Shown in pieces: positions 9,890 through 18,109 of a stretch of DNA of 64,000 nucleotides; the stretch's first letter is position 1; each line of letters begins with the position of its first letter. The stretch covers positions 931,049-995,048 of the forward strand of contig CAJNDS010001001.1 of NCBI GenBank assembly GCA_905221605.1. The letters are read 5' to 3'. A program made the position numbers and the translations under genes. The DNA comes from Symbiodinium natans (lineage: Eukaryota; Sar; Dinophyceae; Suessiales; Symbiodiniaceae). A model generated the notes under the pieces. The model did not search any database, had not been told where the DNA came from, and saw only the letters and a list, made by a program, of their open reading frames with translations.

Positions 9890-10336
9890 CTGCGTATACG
9901 CATGGTGCCGCCTCGTGGCGAAGACATACACCAGCAAGAGCGGAACTTCATATCGCACTTTCATCATGTTTTACATACACGGTATTTTGACGTCCGCCCA
10001 AGTATCAACTTCGGGTAGATACATGGTCCCATAGTATGGGCCATTAAAAGGGGGCCCCTTATATACCCTAGTTAAGGGCCCATATAACTACCCTTATGAG
10101 CTTTAATGACTTTAATGGGGTCTACTGGGGTTTTGTTTTGGGGGGAAAGGGGGGGGGGGAGGTAGGGGGGTCCGAGAGGGTTCTTTGGGACGACTACGCG
10201 ACCAGGACAACGAAGGCAAATCATTTGCTACGTAAACTGGTAGGCGGGAACGGAAATGGAGTTCCATACCAGGACCCAGTCAAGCATCGGGAAATGCGAG
10301 AAATCGGCGACCAAAGCAGTCCCAGCATAAACAAGA
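9890..10336 (-). CDS. Five-island gene model; strand uncertain
   Basis: On the minus strand 10270-10336, 10203-10227, 10092-10124, 9979-10008 and 9890-9945 join in phase. They include TALVADFSHFPMLDWVL, QMICLRCP, DPIKVIKAHK, VDTWADVKIP and PLLLVYVFATRRHHAYTQ. The donor GTATGT and the higher first-position-G content favour this strand. A plus-strand model (9633-9690, 9864-10014, 10101-10134, 10206-10231, 10273-10330) is also open and in phase. In both, family D element 10015-10100 is the intron. Only one can be right. Confidence 0.3.
10015..10100. mobile_element. Family D foldback element in an intron position
   Basis: The ends are GGGTAGATACATGGTCCC and GGGCCCATATAACTACCC. On the plus strand it offers GGGTAG...TATGAG. 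On the minus strand it offers GTAGTTATATGG...CCCGAAG. Islands that are open in phase lie on both sides whichever strand is read. Confidence 0.7.
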
Positions 10337-10426
10337 CTGCACACCCTGCACCCCAAACCCTATCCTATGGGAGAGAACTAAACCCTAAACCCTCAAGCCT
10401 AAACCCTAAGCCCTATAACCCTAAAC

Positions 10427-10538
10427 CCTGTCCCACGGAGGGCTGGCCAGGGGACGCCGCACCTGTAAAAACAGGGGCTGAATCATCCGCTCGACCTCGA
10501 GGCATGTTCAACAGGCTTAGTGGCACAACCCATGTGCC
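10427..10538 (-). CDS. Candidate internal exon with telomeric donor
   Basis: Thirty-seven codons start GTWVVPLSLLNMPRGRAD after the acceptor ATACTTTGCAG| and end PSVGQ plus G before |GTTTAGGG. First-position G is 15 of 37. This is one of the better islands. The intron to its left is a degenerate CCCTAAA tract. Function unknown. Confidence 0.45.
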
Positions 10539-10601
10539 CTGCAAAGTATCTACTTGGGCATTCTTTAGGCCCAAGTATCTAGGGCTAAGGGTCTTGGGGC
10601 T

Positions 10602-10664
10602 TACTTGGAGGTTCATGGTACTTATTAGCCAAACCTGCTTGTAAGTACCCGTGAACCTCCGATT
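10602..10664. mobile_element. Short family A element
   Basis: ACTTGGAGGTTCATGGTACTT and AAGTACCCGTGAACCTCCGA flank a loop of about 20 bp. This is a minimal, nearly all-TIR copy. Confidence 0.7.
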
Positions 10665-10690
10665 GGAGTTGCCTGCGACTGCCCGGGGTG

Positions 10691-10790
10691 TTTGAGCTTG
10701 TAACCCAGGAACATCAAGAGGGGGATTACGTGGATCCTAAAGGGAACCTAATCTAAACAAGGAAGAAGGGTGTCACTGACCCTAGGAAGA
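10691..10790. mobile_element. Divergent family B element
   Basis: Starts GTAACCCAGGAAC and ends CACTGACCCTAG, with the shared interior GGGAACCTAATC...GAAGGGTGTCACTG. The island to its right (KLNKHYLE|) separates it from the family A element at 10813. Confidence 0.5.
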
Positions 10791-10812
10791 GTGGCTAAAC
10801 TGAACAAACACT

Positions 10813-10984
10813 ATTTGGAGGTTCATGGTACTTATCAACCAATTAATTAAAACCGTACTTATATCCCACTTATAAGCCCCTCAAGTGCCCCAATATGCTG
10901 ACAAGTACAGTTATAAATACAGCTACCCTAAACCCTAAACCCTAAACCCTAAACCCTAATCATTGGCTACCATGAACCTCCAAG
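10813..10984. mobile_element. Family A element carrying an internal CCCTAAA array
   Basis: The left end is ATTTGGAGGTTCATGGTACTT and the right end ACCATGAACCTCCAAG. About five CCCTAAA units (10924-10958) sit inside, just before the right arm. The outer arms remain paired, so the array lies within the element and not beside it. The island after the element is open and ends CAAG|GTTTAGGG. Confidence 0.75.
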
Positions 10985-11338
10985 CATGCGGGGCACTTCA
11001 CCGGATGCAAGTTGGCGGGCAGCGGGCAAGGTTTAGGGGTTTAGAGGGAGGACATCCTATGTGGGTCTCGGGGTTTACGGTGCTGGGTCTATGGTTTAGG
11101 GCGTTTAGGGTTTAGGTTTAATCATTAATCGCTCGCACTCGGACAAGCCAAGCGAGGCAATCACGGTTCAAGAGTCCTGATGGTGGCTCTGTAGCACATG
11201 GGTTTAGGTTTAGGGTTTAGGGTGCAGGGTCCGGATTTCTGTTTGGCGGGTGAGGAAGGAGGTGTGTCGGAAGTGACAAACCCTAAACCCTAAACCCTTT
11301 TGAACCTGGAGCTTAAACCCTAAACCTGAACCCTAAAC

Positions 11339-11400
11339 CCTAAAAGCCACGCTGGGTGCCCGGCGAGGATCAACCCAGCGGAGTCGTCGGCCACATAGAC
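11339..11400 (-). CDS. Candidate internal exon with telomeric donor
   Basis: Reads VYVADDSAGLILAGHPAW, then two Leu and two bases, before |GTTTAGG. The acceptor is ACGCTGCCAG|. The island is hydrophobic and well balanced, and the flanking intron is CCCTAAA-rich. Function unknown. Confidence 0.45.
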
Positions 11401-11794
11401 CTGGCAGCGTGCGCCCCGAACAACTTACTGGTCCTTCATAGGGAGTTTGGGAAGTAGGTTGCCATAAACATCCCGAAAAGAGCCTCTAGACATACATAAA
11501 TAAATTAAAATAAATAAATAAATATATATATATATATATATGTTATGTGCATGGATCTTTTTCTAGGGAGATCTGTGGCTGATTCCCTACGCAGAACTAG
11601 TAAGAGGAAGAAGCCCGACCATGATATATATGTTCGCCCTTACGAAAGCCTCATGCACCTCTAAAAGGGATGATGGTAGTATTGGGGATACTAGATCAGT
11701 TGAGGTTTAGAGTTTAGGGTTTAGGGCTTAGGGTTCATAGCAACCAGAGGATATATAGGGTATGTGACTGGTGACCCAATTCTACCTGGGTTTT

Positions 11795-11875
11795 ACGATA
11801 TTGGGGGTGCCTTATTAAGGGGTCCTTGTTACAAGGGGACCCTACTCATTAAAGGGCTTCATATTGGGGAACCCT
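11795..11875. mobile_element. Family E foldback element abutting a telomere-type tract
   Basis: TTACGATATTGGGGGTGCC and GGCTTCATATTGGGGAACC are imperfect arms around GGGGTCC...GGGGACCC. A CCCTAAA tract starts immediately after the right arm. Confidence 0.5.
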
Positions 11876-11946
11876 AAACCCTAAACCCTAAACCCTATTT
11901 TCGTAAACCCCCTAAATGGGGCCCATGGGTTCCCTTGCTGATCAAG

Positions 11947-11999
11947 TGGCGGTGCCGGGGTCGCGCACACAGTGCCCCGGAGCCACCTGCAGCACGCGC
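11947..11999 (+). CDS. Candidate internal exon
   Basis: Seventeen codons, GGAGVAHTVPRSHLQHA, lie between the acceptor GCTGATCAAG| and the donor C|GTGGGG. First-position G is 8 of 17. A minus-strand frame is also open here, so the strand is not certain. Confidence 0.3.
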
Positions 12000-12203
12000 G
12001 TGGGGGCTTTTGGGGGGATGTCGGTACGAGCGAGCGGTCGGAGGGTGGACCCTCAACCCTCAAACCGAATAGTTGAGGGCCTCTGAATGCGGCGGAGGGT
12101 TGAGGGTTTAGGGTTTAGGGTTTAGGTGTGTTTGATACGTTCCAAGGGTGCCGGGCTTGATGCTTCAGTCAGGCTCTAGATGCTTGTGCTCCCGGAGGCT
12201 CAC

Positions 12204-12882
12204 CCCCCTAGAACTGCTCCGCGGGGAATTCAATCTATAAGGAGAGTTCCAGCCCACCAATGCCCTCAAAACCTGGTCTTGCAGGAGAACAAAGTTTTCG
12301 GGTTGTGTAGGAGGAAGCCTAAGTTCAGCCAAGGGAACCTCGAGCTCAGCGGCCAGCCAGGCCACGACCCCCTGCGAGGACACGGCCGCGTGTGGGCAGC
12401 TCCACCTCGCCACTGTTTGCTTCCCAAAAACTAAAAGAATATTCCTCCCCATAGGGTAATCAGGGGAGTAGTTATTTTTTCTAAAACTATTCTTCCCTAA
12501 AAGGGTAATAAGGGGAGTATTTGCTTTGTTCTATTTTGGGGTTCTTAAGCAAATGGTAGCGACTCACGATGAGCTGATGCTTTTGTTTGCTCCTGCTGCT
12601 CTTGGGCGATTAGGGTTTTTGGCGTTTTCTTTGATGGTCTTCAGGGTATTTATTGTTTCTGCTGCTCTTGGGGGTATAGGTTTTTTTGATTTTTGTTCGA
12701 GGGTTTGTAGGGTTTCTAGCAAGGGGACCAACTTACATTACGGGCTCATACTTGGAACCCTGGACGTAAGCGCAAACCCTAAGCCTAAGTAGGGTAAGGA
12801 AGGGTCGAGCCGAAGGCATGGACATCCTCACATTTTGCATGTGGGACAAAGCTTTGTCGCTGATAAACATTAAGCGTTGGCC
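12204..12882 (-). CDS. Four-exon gene model with family F as an intron
   Basis: Exons 12832-12882 (GQRLMFISDKALSHMQN), 12742-12759 (GSKYEP), 12568-12600 (SSRSKQKHQLI) and 12204-12419 (72 codons, including VVAWLAAELEVPLAELRL and NFVLLQDQVLRALVGW) join in phase 0. Donors are GTGAGGATG, GTAATG, GTGAGTCG and GTGAGCC. The third intron is the family F element. The second holds a duplicated copy of the SSR exon edge. The large exon is leucine-rich and likely helical. Function unknown; ends not found. Confidence 0.5.
12420..12567. mobile_element. Family F element in an intron position
   Basis: The arms are GCCACTGTTTGCTT and AAGCAAATGGTAGC. The interior repeats ATTCTTCCC(T)AAAAGGGTAAT(A)AGGGGAGTA twice. 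In the minus-strand model it runs from GTGAGTCGC to GGGAAG and separates two in-phase islands. Confidence 0.6.
12568..12705 (+). repeat. Tandem duplication of about 72 bp
   Basis: Two imperfect copies of a unit containing TGCTGCTCTTGGG followed by a T-rich stretch. The copy at 12568-12600 carries the proposed exon edge; the other (about 12658-12673) would lie in the intron. Confidence 0.55.
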
Positions 12883-13015
12883 CTTCTCCGGTTCAGAGTT
12901 TACATGACACGTGGGTGTTAGGGTTACCCTAAACCCTAAACCCTTTTGCATCCGGACTCCCGTAAACCCTAAACCCTAAGGGGTGTAGTGTAGTGCTTGG
13001 AAACAGCTAGCACAG

Positions 13016-13079
13016 AAATACGCATCATGGCCAGGCCAGCACAAGAACTGGCCGAGCGCTTAGCAAACACTCCGGTTGC
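13016..13079 (+). CDS. Candidate internal exon
   Basis: Twenty codons, IRIMARPAQELAERLANTPV, lie between AGCACAG| and |GTAGGCC. First-position G is 7 of 20, and the segment looks helical. Function unknown. Confidence 0.35.
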
Positions 13080-13130
13080 GTAGGCCTCTTAAAGCCTTAA
13101 ACCCTAAGCCCTAAACCCTAAACCCTAAAC

Positions 13131-13202
13131 CCAGACTCCCGAACTCCTCACGATCGAACTTCGAGGCCCAGGCCAGGCGGCGCTCTGCACGGCCCGCCGG
13201 GC
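13131..13202 (-). CDS. Candidate internal exon with telomeric donor
   Basis: Reads PAGRAERRLAWASKFDRE and continues EFGSL, then G before |GTTTAGGG. The acceptor is CCGAGTTCAG|. First-position G is 10 of 23. A plus-strand frame is also open but is poorer in G. Confidence 0.4.
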
Positions 13203-13414
13203 CTGAACTCGGGTTGTCATGGGGTTTAGGGTTTAAAACGCCCATTTTATGAGTTTCATCAGCTCTTTTTTTAAGGGTTTAGGGTTTAGGGTTTAGGGTT
13301 AATCGGGGTTCTTGTGAGGCTGTTATCGTGGTTTGTAGGGTTTTTAGGGTTTGCAGGGCTTTAGGGTTTAGGGCTTATCAAGGGGTTCAGGGTTTAGGGG
13401 TCTGTGTTGGGTAC

Positions 13415-13473
13415 TGGCGATTCTGAGACCTCCACACATCCCAGCAAGAGTGACGCCCCACCCACGCCCACAT
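13415..13473 (-). CDS. Candidate exon beside family B; strand uncertain
   Basis: Minus strand: VGVGGASLLLGCVEVSESP from CTTGCGTCTAG| to |GTACCC, with 11 of 19 codons starting with G. Plus strand: a Ser/Thr/Pro-rich frame runs into GTAACCTAGG of family B and can be joined in phase to islands at 13635-13666 and 13757-13819. The minus strand has the better codon bias. Confidence 0.3.
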
Positions 13474-13485
13474 CTAGACGCAAGA

Positions 13486-13600
13486 GTAACCTAGGAAAAA
13501 AAAAGGCGTGCCCTTTTTGGCTTAAAGGGGTTTAGGTTTGAGGGTTTGGAGTTTAGGGGGCTGATAAAAAAAGACCAAAACCTAAAACAGGGAGCCCTTG
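13486..13600. mobile_element. Family B element, right end lost
   Basis: GTAACCTAGGAAAAAAAAAGG is followed by the family interior up to CTTAAAGGGG, then by a TTTAGGG-like tract in place of the right arm. Telomere-type sequence has replaced part of the element. Confidence 0.55.
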
Positions 13601-13969
13601 AACCCTAAACCCTAAACCCTAAACCCTTCCGCAGCGCTCCTGCAAAAACCTTTGACAACACGATATGTGCAAATCGATAAAATAGGGCCTTTCGGGGGGG
13701 GGGGGGTTCTTGTTTTTAAGGGTTTAGGGTTTAGGGTTTAGGTTTAGGGTTTAGAGAATCCCAAAGAGGGACCCAAGTTGAGAAAACTACCCATATGCAT
13801 CAAACCGTCTTGCCTCTAACGGATCTGCCAGAACAAGGTCCAAAAAAACCCCAATCACTGACCCCTTCTTCGTTCAAACCCAGGCTCTGTCCCAGCGCAA
13901 GTCTAAACCCTAAACCCTAACCCTAAACCCTAAACCCTAAACCCTAAACCCTAAACCCTAAACCCGAAG

Positions 13970-14268
13970 CTGGCCTCTGAGAGCCAAGACCCTTCGGAGG
14001 GGACTGCGCCGGCCGCAGTCAAGGCATCTGCGCGCGAGGCGTACTCATTAGGGCCACTTGGAGGCTCATGGGTACTATTTGTAGGGTAACTATGGTTATA
14101 CTTCATGCCTTCTTTCGGGCACTTGTAACCCTACTTTCTCAAGTACCCGTAAATTTAAACCTCCAAGTAAGGGATGCCTGTAAGGGGGCTTTCTGTTGCC
14201 ACCCGCGCCACTACGCACGCCGAGGCGTGGCCACTCGGCAGGGGACGAGTCGAGGTCTCACTGCTTAG
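13970..14268 (+). CDS. Two-exon gene model split by a GC-AG family A intron
   Basis: Exon 13970-14063 (31 codons, including ASESQDPSEGTAPAAVKA and REAYSLGPLG; 15 of 31 begin with G) follows a CCCTAAA intron ending CCCGAAG|. It ends G|GCTCATGG. Family A element 14064-14167 follows. The next exon, from CCTCCAAG|, continues in phase (VRDACKGAFCCHPRHYARR) to TAG at 14266. The second part is basic and cysteine-containing. A minus-strand alternative for the first exon is weaker in codon bias. Function unknown. Confidence 0.5.
14064..14167 (+). mobile_element. Family A element in the position of a GC-AG intron
   Basis: The left end is CACTTGGAG|GCTCATGGGTAC and the right end GTACCCGTAAATTTAAACCTCCAAG|. 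The family consensus has GTTCATGG; here a T-to-C change gives a GC donor, and the reading frame still continues across. Confidence 0.65.
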
Positions 14269-14439
14269 GGCACCCAGCACCAACATCAGCAACCCTGAAA
14301 CCCCAAGGGTCCACGCACCTCATCATTATATATGCTGGGGCCTCAACGTGCCACTCTAGGAGGTACTTTCAGGCCCAAGTATTTCAAATGTAGGTACATG
14401 CACCCTAGGGAAACCCAAACAGGATACACCCTGACCTAG

Positions 14440-14524
14440 TCACATGCTTGACCAGAGCCCACGGGAGATGCTGCAGAAATCTGCAAGCAAGACGGCGTGG
14501 CTTTACACCCGTCACAAGGACTAA
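14440..14524 (+). CDS. Candidate C-terminal exon
   Basis: After ACCCTGACCTAG| the frame reads MLDQSPREMLQKSASKTA, then WLYTRHKD and TAA at 14522-14524. The length and composition are plausible for a protein end. Function unknown. Confidence 0.35.
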
Positions 14525-14631
14525 ACCCAAAACCCTGAAGCCTAAACCCTGAAGCCTGAACCCCAAGCCCTAAGCCCTAAACCCTACACTGAGTCGTAGG
14601 AGGCAATAATATGAACCCTACGTCTCCTCAC

Positions 14632-14705
14632 GCATAAGACACATCGCCCAATCTGAACCCACAAACGCTCGAGCTGGGGCGGCTTTCAGGAATATCTTGG
14701 GCTTT
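14632..14705 (-). CDS. Candidate exon with consensus-like donor
   Basis: AQDIPESRPSSSVCGFRL, then GDVSY and two bases, between GGTTCCGCAG| and |GTGAGGAG. If unspliced, the frame stops two codons later. Confidence 0.35.
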
Positions 14706-14730
14706 CTGCGGAACCCCCTTCCCCCCTCCT

Positions 14731-14886
14731 ACTTGGAGGTTCAATGGTACTTATTAACCAATGATAGCTGTACCTCATAACCCACATATAAGCCCCTTAT
14801 ATTAAGTGCCCCAATATGGCTATAAGAACAGTTATAAGTTATAACTACACTTGTAATTGGCCTAGTAAGTGCCCTGAACCTCCAAG
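14731..14886. mobile_element. Family A element, full-length
   Basis: ACTTGGAGGTTCAATGGTACTTATTAACCA pairs with the right arm TTGGCCTAGTAAGTGCCCTGAACCTCCAAGT. The interior is TA-rich (TTATAAGT...). Confidence 0.75.
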
Positions 14887-15053
14887 TAACACCTCCAATC
14901 CAGTGCACCTCCCAGGAAAGCGCTTCCGAGGTGAGGTACCTGCAAGTCCTCCACCTCGTCGCGGCTTTCAGGTTTAGGGTTTAGGGTTTAGGGTTTAGGC
15001 TTTAGGGTTAGGGTTTAGGGTTTAGGGTTTCGGGGTCAGGGCACAGGGGGCAC

Positions 15054-15209
15054 AGGCTTAGGGTTTTGATGCGGTTTCGAAAACACTTCCACCGCGTCTT
15101 CCCCGGTATCCCAGGGGCAAACGGGCTCAACCATTCCCGAAGCTGTCTCACGTCCAGAACCCGCCGAGCACGCCTTTTCAGGCACGGATTCAGAACTCCT
15201 CACCTCTGC
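15054..15209 (-). CDS. Candidate internal exon, 52 codons
   Basis: Open from AAAAGGAAG| to CCT|GTGCCC. It begins AEVRSSESVPEKACSAGS and includes VEPVCPWDTGEDAVEVFS. Length, acidic/Ser-rich composition and codon bias make this one of the stronger islands. A TTTAGGG array lies on its 3' side. Function unknown. Confidence 0.5.
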
Positions 15210-15819
15210 CTTCCTTTTTACACCCCAAAACACATCCAAATGCCCCCCCCCCCCCCCCCCTCCCCATTAAAACCTCAACCCTACAACCCTAACCCCCCCC
15301 CCCCCGCCCCCCTGCAAGGGTGCAAGGCAACCCACACGACACAAGGCCTCTTCACCCAATTTCAGTGCCGGCTTAGTCACTTATAAGGTGTCTCCTGAAA
15401 GGGTTCCCGTGTTCCTAACATCCCCCCCCCCCGCCATCCACATCCCTAAGCCCTGAGCCCTAAATCCATAAATCCTAACACTTATCCTGCGTCTCCCAGA
15501 AACGTCTCCAACAACCCAGGAATGAAAAGGGTTTAGGGTTCATTGTGTTGGCTAAGTCAGTTCATTTCTAGGCTTCCCTTTGGCCAGAGCATACGCCCAG
15601 AACCCGCTAATTCCCCAACACTTCTTGACGAGTCCCAAACCCCAAGGCTAGAACCCTGAAGTACCCCAAAAAACACCTTTTGAAGGGTCCCCCCCCCAGA
15701 CAAAAATTGAGCCCAGGCGCTTGCCTCCCAATAAACCTGAACCCTAAAGCCCTATAAACCCAAACCCTAAGGATCCGCGCCCCAAAAGCCCTAACCCCTA
15801 TAAGAATCCATGGCCGCAG

Positions 15820-15893
15820 TCGCTTCTTTGCGATGAGAGCTCAGGCGGCCACCCAGCTTTGCAGAGTGGCCAGGCCTCACTGACATGCTCTTT
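15820..15893 (+). CDS. Candidate exon with CxxC-like motif
   Basis: LLCDESSGGHPALQSGQA and on to SLTCSLCQG, after ATGGCCGCAG|, with a possible donor |GTGCCAGG. The TCSLC pattern could bind a metal; this is inference only. Confidence 0.3.
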
Positions 15894-15949
15894 GTGCCAG
15901 GGCAGGGGGAGGAGGGGGAGGGGCCCAGGGTTTAGCACTTAGGCTTAGG

Positions 15950-15988
15950 TTTTTTTTTTTTTTTTTTTGGGGGGGGGGGGGGGGGGGT
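15950..15988 (+). repeat. T-run joined to G-run
   Basis: About 19 T followed by about 20 G. Similar T/G (or C/A) junction tracts occur at about 2382, 18113, 25398, 27299, 34930 and 55115. Confidence 0.9.
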
Positions 15989-16455
15989 TGAGGGGGTTTT
16001 AAGACAGGAAGTGGGTTAAAAATCGGGCGAATGGCGCACTGCAGGGATGCATGGATCTGTGGATATGGGGGTTTCCCAAAACAGGGGTACCCCTTCCAGA
16101 CCCCCAAATTGACTAGAATCCCCGTAAAGGCACCCCTAAAAGGTACCCTATAAACCCTTTTACATCCAGCCTAAACCCGGAAACCACTCAACCCTAAACC
16201 CCCCCCCCCCCCATATTTTCGCAAACCACCCATAGTGTCTCATCGCAGAACAGCAGCACAAGCAAGAATTTCACCCGATGGCTGGCTTAAAAAAAAGAAT
16301 GTGAACTCCGCCACGCCCAAAAACAACCCAAAAAGCCCCACAAAAGACCCTCAAAGCCCAAATTGAAGGCCCTAAGCCCCAAACCCTAAACCCTAAACCC
16401 TAAACCCTAAGCCCTAAGCCCTAAGCCCTAAGCCCTAAACCCTAAACCCTAAAAC

Positions 16456-16527
16456 TGAAGCTCCCAAAAGCGAAATGTGCGGCAGCCGGGCAGCTTTCCA
16501 ATCGCTCGGCTTCCGTGGCAGCCCGAC
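16456..16527 (-). CDS. Candidate internal exon
   Basis: RAATEAERLESCPAAAHF continues AFGSF, from AATTGTCGAG| to A|GTTTTAGGG. Twelve of 24 codons begin with G. A second frame is also open but less biased. The donor begins a variant telomere-type tract. Confidence 0.4.
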
Positions 16528-16763
16528 CTCGACAATTGAGAGGGGATCCAAGTTCGGTTTAGAGTTTTGGGTTTGGGGTTTAGGGTTGGAGGGGGGGTGG
16601 GGGGGTAGTAGATCTAAATAGGGGTTGAGTGCTTAAGTCTTGCGAGTAATACGATGTTGAGAGGTCTATAATTGGATTAGTATGGCTGAGAGGTTCTATA
16701 GGGTTTGTGAGAAACCGGAGGCTCATGGAGTTTAGAGGTTTTGTAGGGTTTGTAGGCCGACAG

Positions 16764-16899
16764 CTAAGTGTCCAGCGAAATGCAGAAATCAGGGGCCACA
16801 ACCATTCGCTCCAGAACGAAACTACGAAAGAAGCTACAACTGCCTTGACGCAACCTTGCAGCTCCCTCCTCTCCAGGCACCTCATCCAGATAACTTTGA
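16764..16899 (-). CDS. Candidate C-terminal exon, 44 aa
   Basis: From ATCTCACGGAGAG| the frame reads QSYLDEVPGEEGAARLRQ, then FFRSFVLERMVVAPDFCI and ends SLDT with TAG at 16764-16766. First-position G is 17 of 44. The plus strand is also open here but has about half that G bias. Function unknown. Confidence 0.45.
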
Positions 16900-17210
16900 C
16901 TCTCCGTGAGATGAAGCAACAGGAAATGCAGCTGCCTAAGAAACAGCCCTAGGCTCTCTGCTTCAAGGGTCCTGCTCATGAGGTGACTAGACCCAAACCC
17001 TAACACCAGCCCTATCCTTCCAAGAACCTCGTAGTTAGGTTACCAGAGCTTTGAAGGCCCGTACAATTAGGTCCCTGGAAGGACAGGGTGGGTCGCTGGA
17101 AAGAGCGGCCCTAAACCCTAAAACCCCCTAAGACCCTAAACCCTAAGCCCTAAACCCTAAACCCCAAACCCTAAACCCTAAACCCTAAACCCTAAACCCC
17201 TAAGAATCAC

Positions 17211-17287
17211 CCCAACGCTGGGCTGACCCAGCGTATCTGCTGGAGGTGTCGCCGTGCCGGGTCCAGAACCAGCACGCCGAATCTGAC
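17211..17287 (-). CDS. Candidate internal exon
   Basis: VRFGVLVLDPARRHLQQI, then RWVSPALG, after a strong acceptor CTCTTCTTTTCAG|, with donor |GTGATTC. The polypyrimidine tract is textbook quality. Function unknown. Confidence 0.5.
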
Positions 17288-17302
17288 CTGAAAAGAAGAG
17301 GA

Positions 17303-17424
17303 TTAGGGTTCAGGGTTTAGGGTTTAGGGTTTAGGGTTTAGGGTTTAGGGTTTAGGGTTTAGGGTTTAGGGTTTAGGGTTTAGGGTTTAGGGTTTAGGGT
17401 TTAGGGTTTAGGGTTTAGGGTTTA
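17303..17424 (+). repeat. TTTAGGG array, 17 units
   Basis: Seventeen almost perfect TTTAGGG units after one TTCAGGG. It is one of the most homogeneous arrays in the window, flanked by unique sequence on both sides. Confidence 0.9.
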
Positions 17425-17607
17425 CCTCACCACAAGGATCCACGATTTCTCTAAGTGGTACAAGCGCCCTGAGTTTCATTACGCCCTCTGAACCCTACGG
17501 CTTGTTGACTAAGGATTTTGTCTAGGGATGTAGTACCGGGTGGGTTTAAGAGGCTGAAGAAGGGTTTAGGGTTTAGGGTTTAGGGTTGAGGGTTTAGGGT
17601 TTAGGGT

Positions 17608-18102
17608 TTAGGGAAGAGACCAAAGGCATCCTCCAAGAGGCCATGTGGTATAGGGGGTTGGACTAGGTAGGGGAATTGTACTTGGCCACTTCTCCAAATT
17701 ATGGTCCCCTTTGGGGTCCTCAAAATGAGGCGGCCCCCCCACAAATTCAGGGTACCCAAAAACCATAATTCAGAGAACTCACCAATGCTAGAATCTGCTC
17801 GAAAACTTTACCCAGGTTTGGAGGTATGGTTGTGATCTAGCCCTCCTTCAACTTCCGATCCCACCTTCCCCAATGCCTCAGGACCTAATAACTAGGAAAC
17901 TAGAACCTGATGCTTGGAAGTGCAGGGCTTTTCGCCGCAATTAGCACTGCACTTATAAGCCCCCTACGTCCTCTAAGTAGGATATAAGTAGACTTGTTAG
18001 TAGGGGTTGTAATATAAGTGCCCATGAGCCTCCAAGTAACATAGGAGTTGGAGCTAGGGAACTTGAGAAGGTGTTCGAAATCAATCCCAGAACTAGTGAT
18101 TG
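17608..18102 (-). CDS. Four-exon gene model with two foldback-element introns
   Basis: Exons 18030-18102 (ITSSGIDFEHLLKFPSSN), 17907-17946 (ANCGEKPCTSKHQ), 17783-17836 (ITTIPPNLGKVFEQILAL) and 17608-17688 (WPSTIPLPSPTPYTTW, stop TAA) join in phase. Intron 1 is a family A element with a GC donor (GAG|GCTCATGG). Intron 3 is a family E element with GTGAGT at its start. The stop lies at the edge of a telomere-type tract. An upstream tandem copy of exon 1 exists at about 18190-18260. Function unknown. Confidence 0.55.
17689..17782 (-). mobile_element. Family E element in intron position
   Basis: Arms TTCTCTGAATTATGGTTTTTG and GGGACCATAATTTGGAGAA. In the gene's direction it starts GTGAGTTC and ends GGAGAAG, between in-phase islands. 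Confidence 0.65.
17947..18036 (-). mobile_element. Family A element in the position of a GC-AG intron
   Basis: In the minus orientation CTTGGAG|GCTCATGGGCACTTATATT begins it and GGCTTATAAGTGCAG| ends it. Together with 14064-14167 this is the second GC-donor copy, with the same base change. Confidence 0.6.
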
Positions 18103-18109
18103 CTTCAGA

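Noticed and set aside
10096-10644. 182-codon plus-strand ORF
   Set aside because: It spans G-runs, CCCTAAA repeats and family A DNA; repeat-derived stretches (NPKP) make up much of it, and better islands overlap it on the minus strand.
14916-14971. Plus-strand island ESASEVRYLQVLHLVAAF ending AG|GTTTAGGG
   Set aside because: The minus strand reads RDEVEDLQ|GTACCT with stronger codon bias, so I could not assign a strand.
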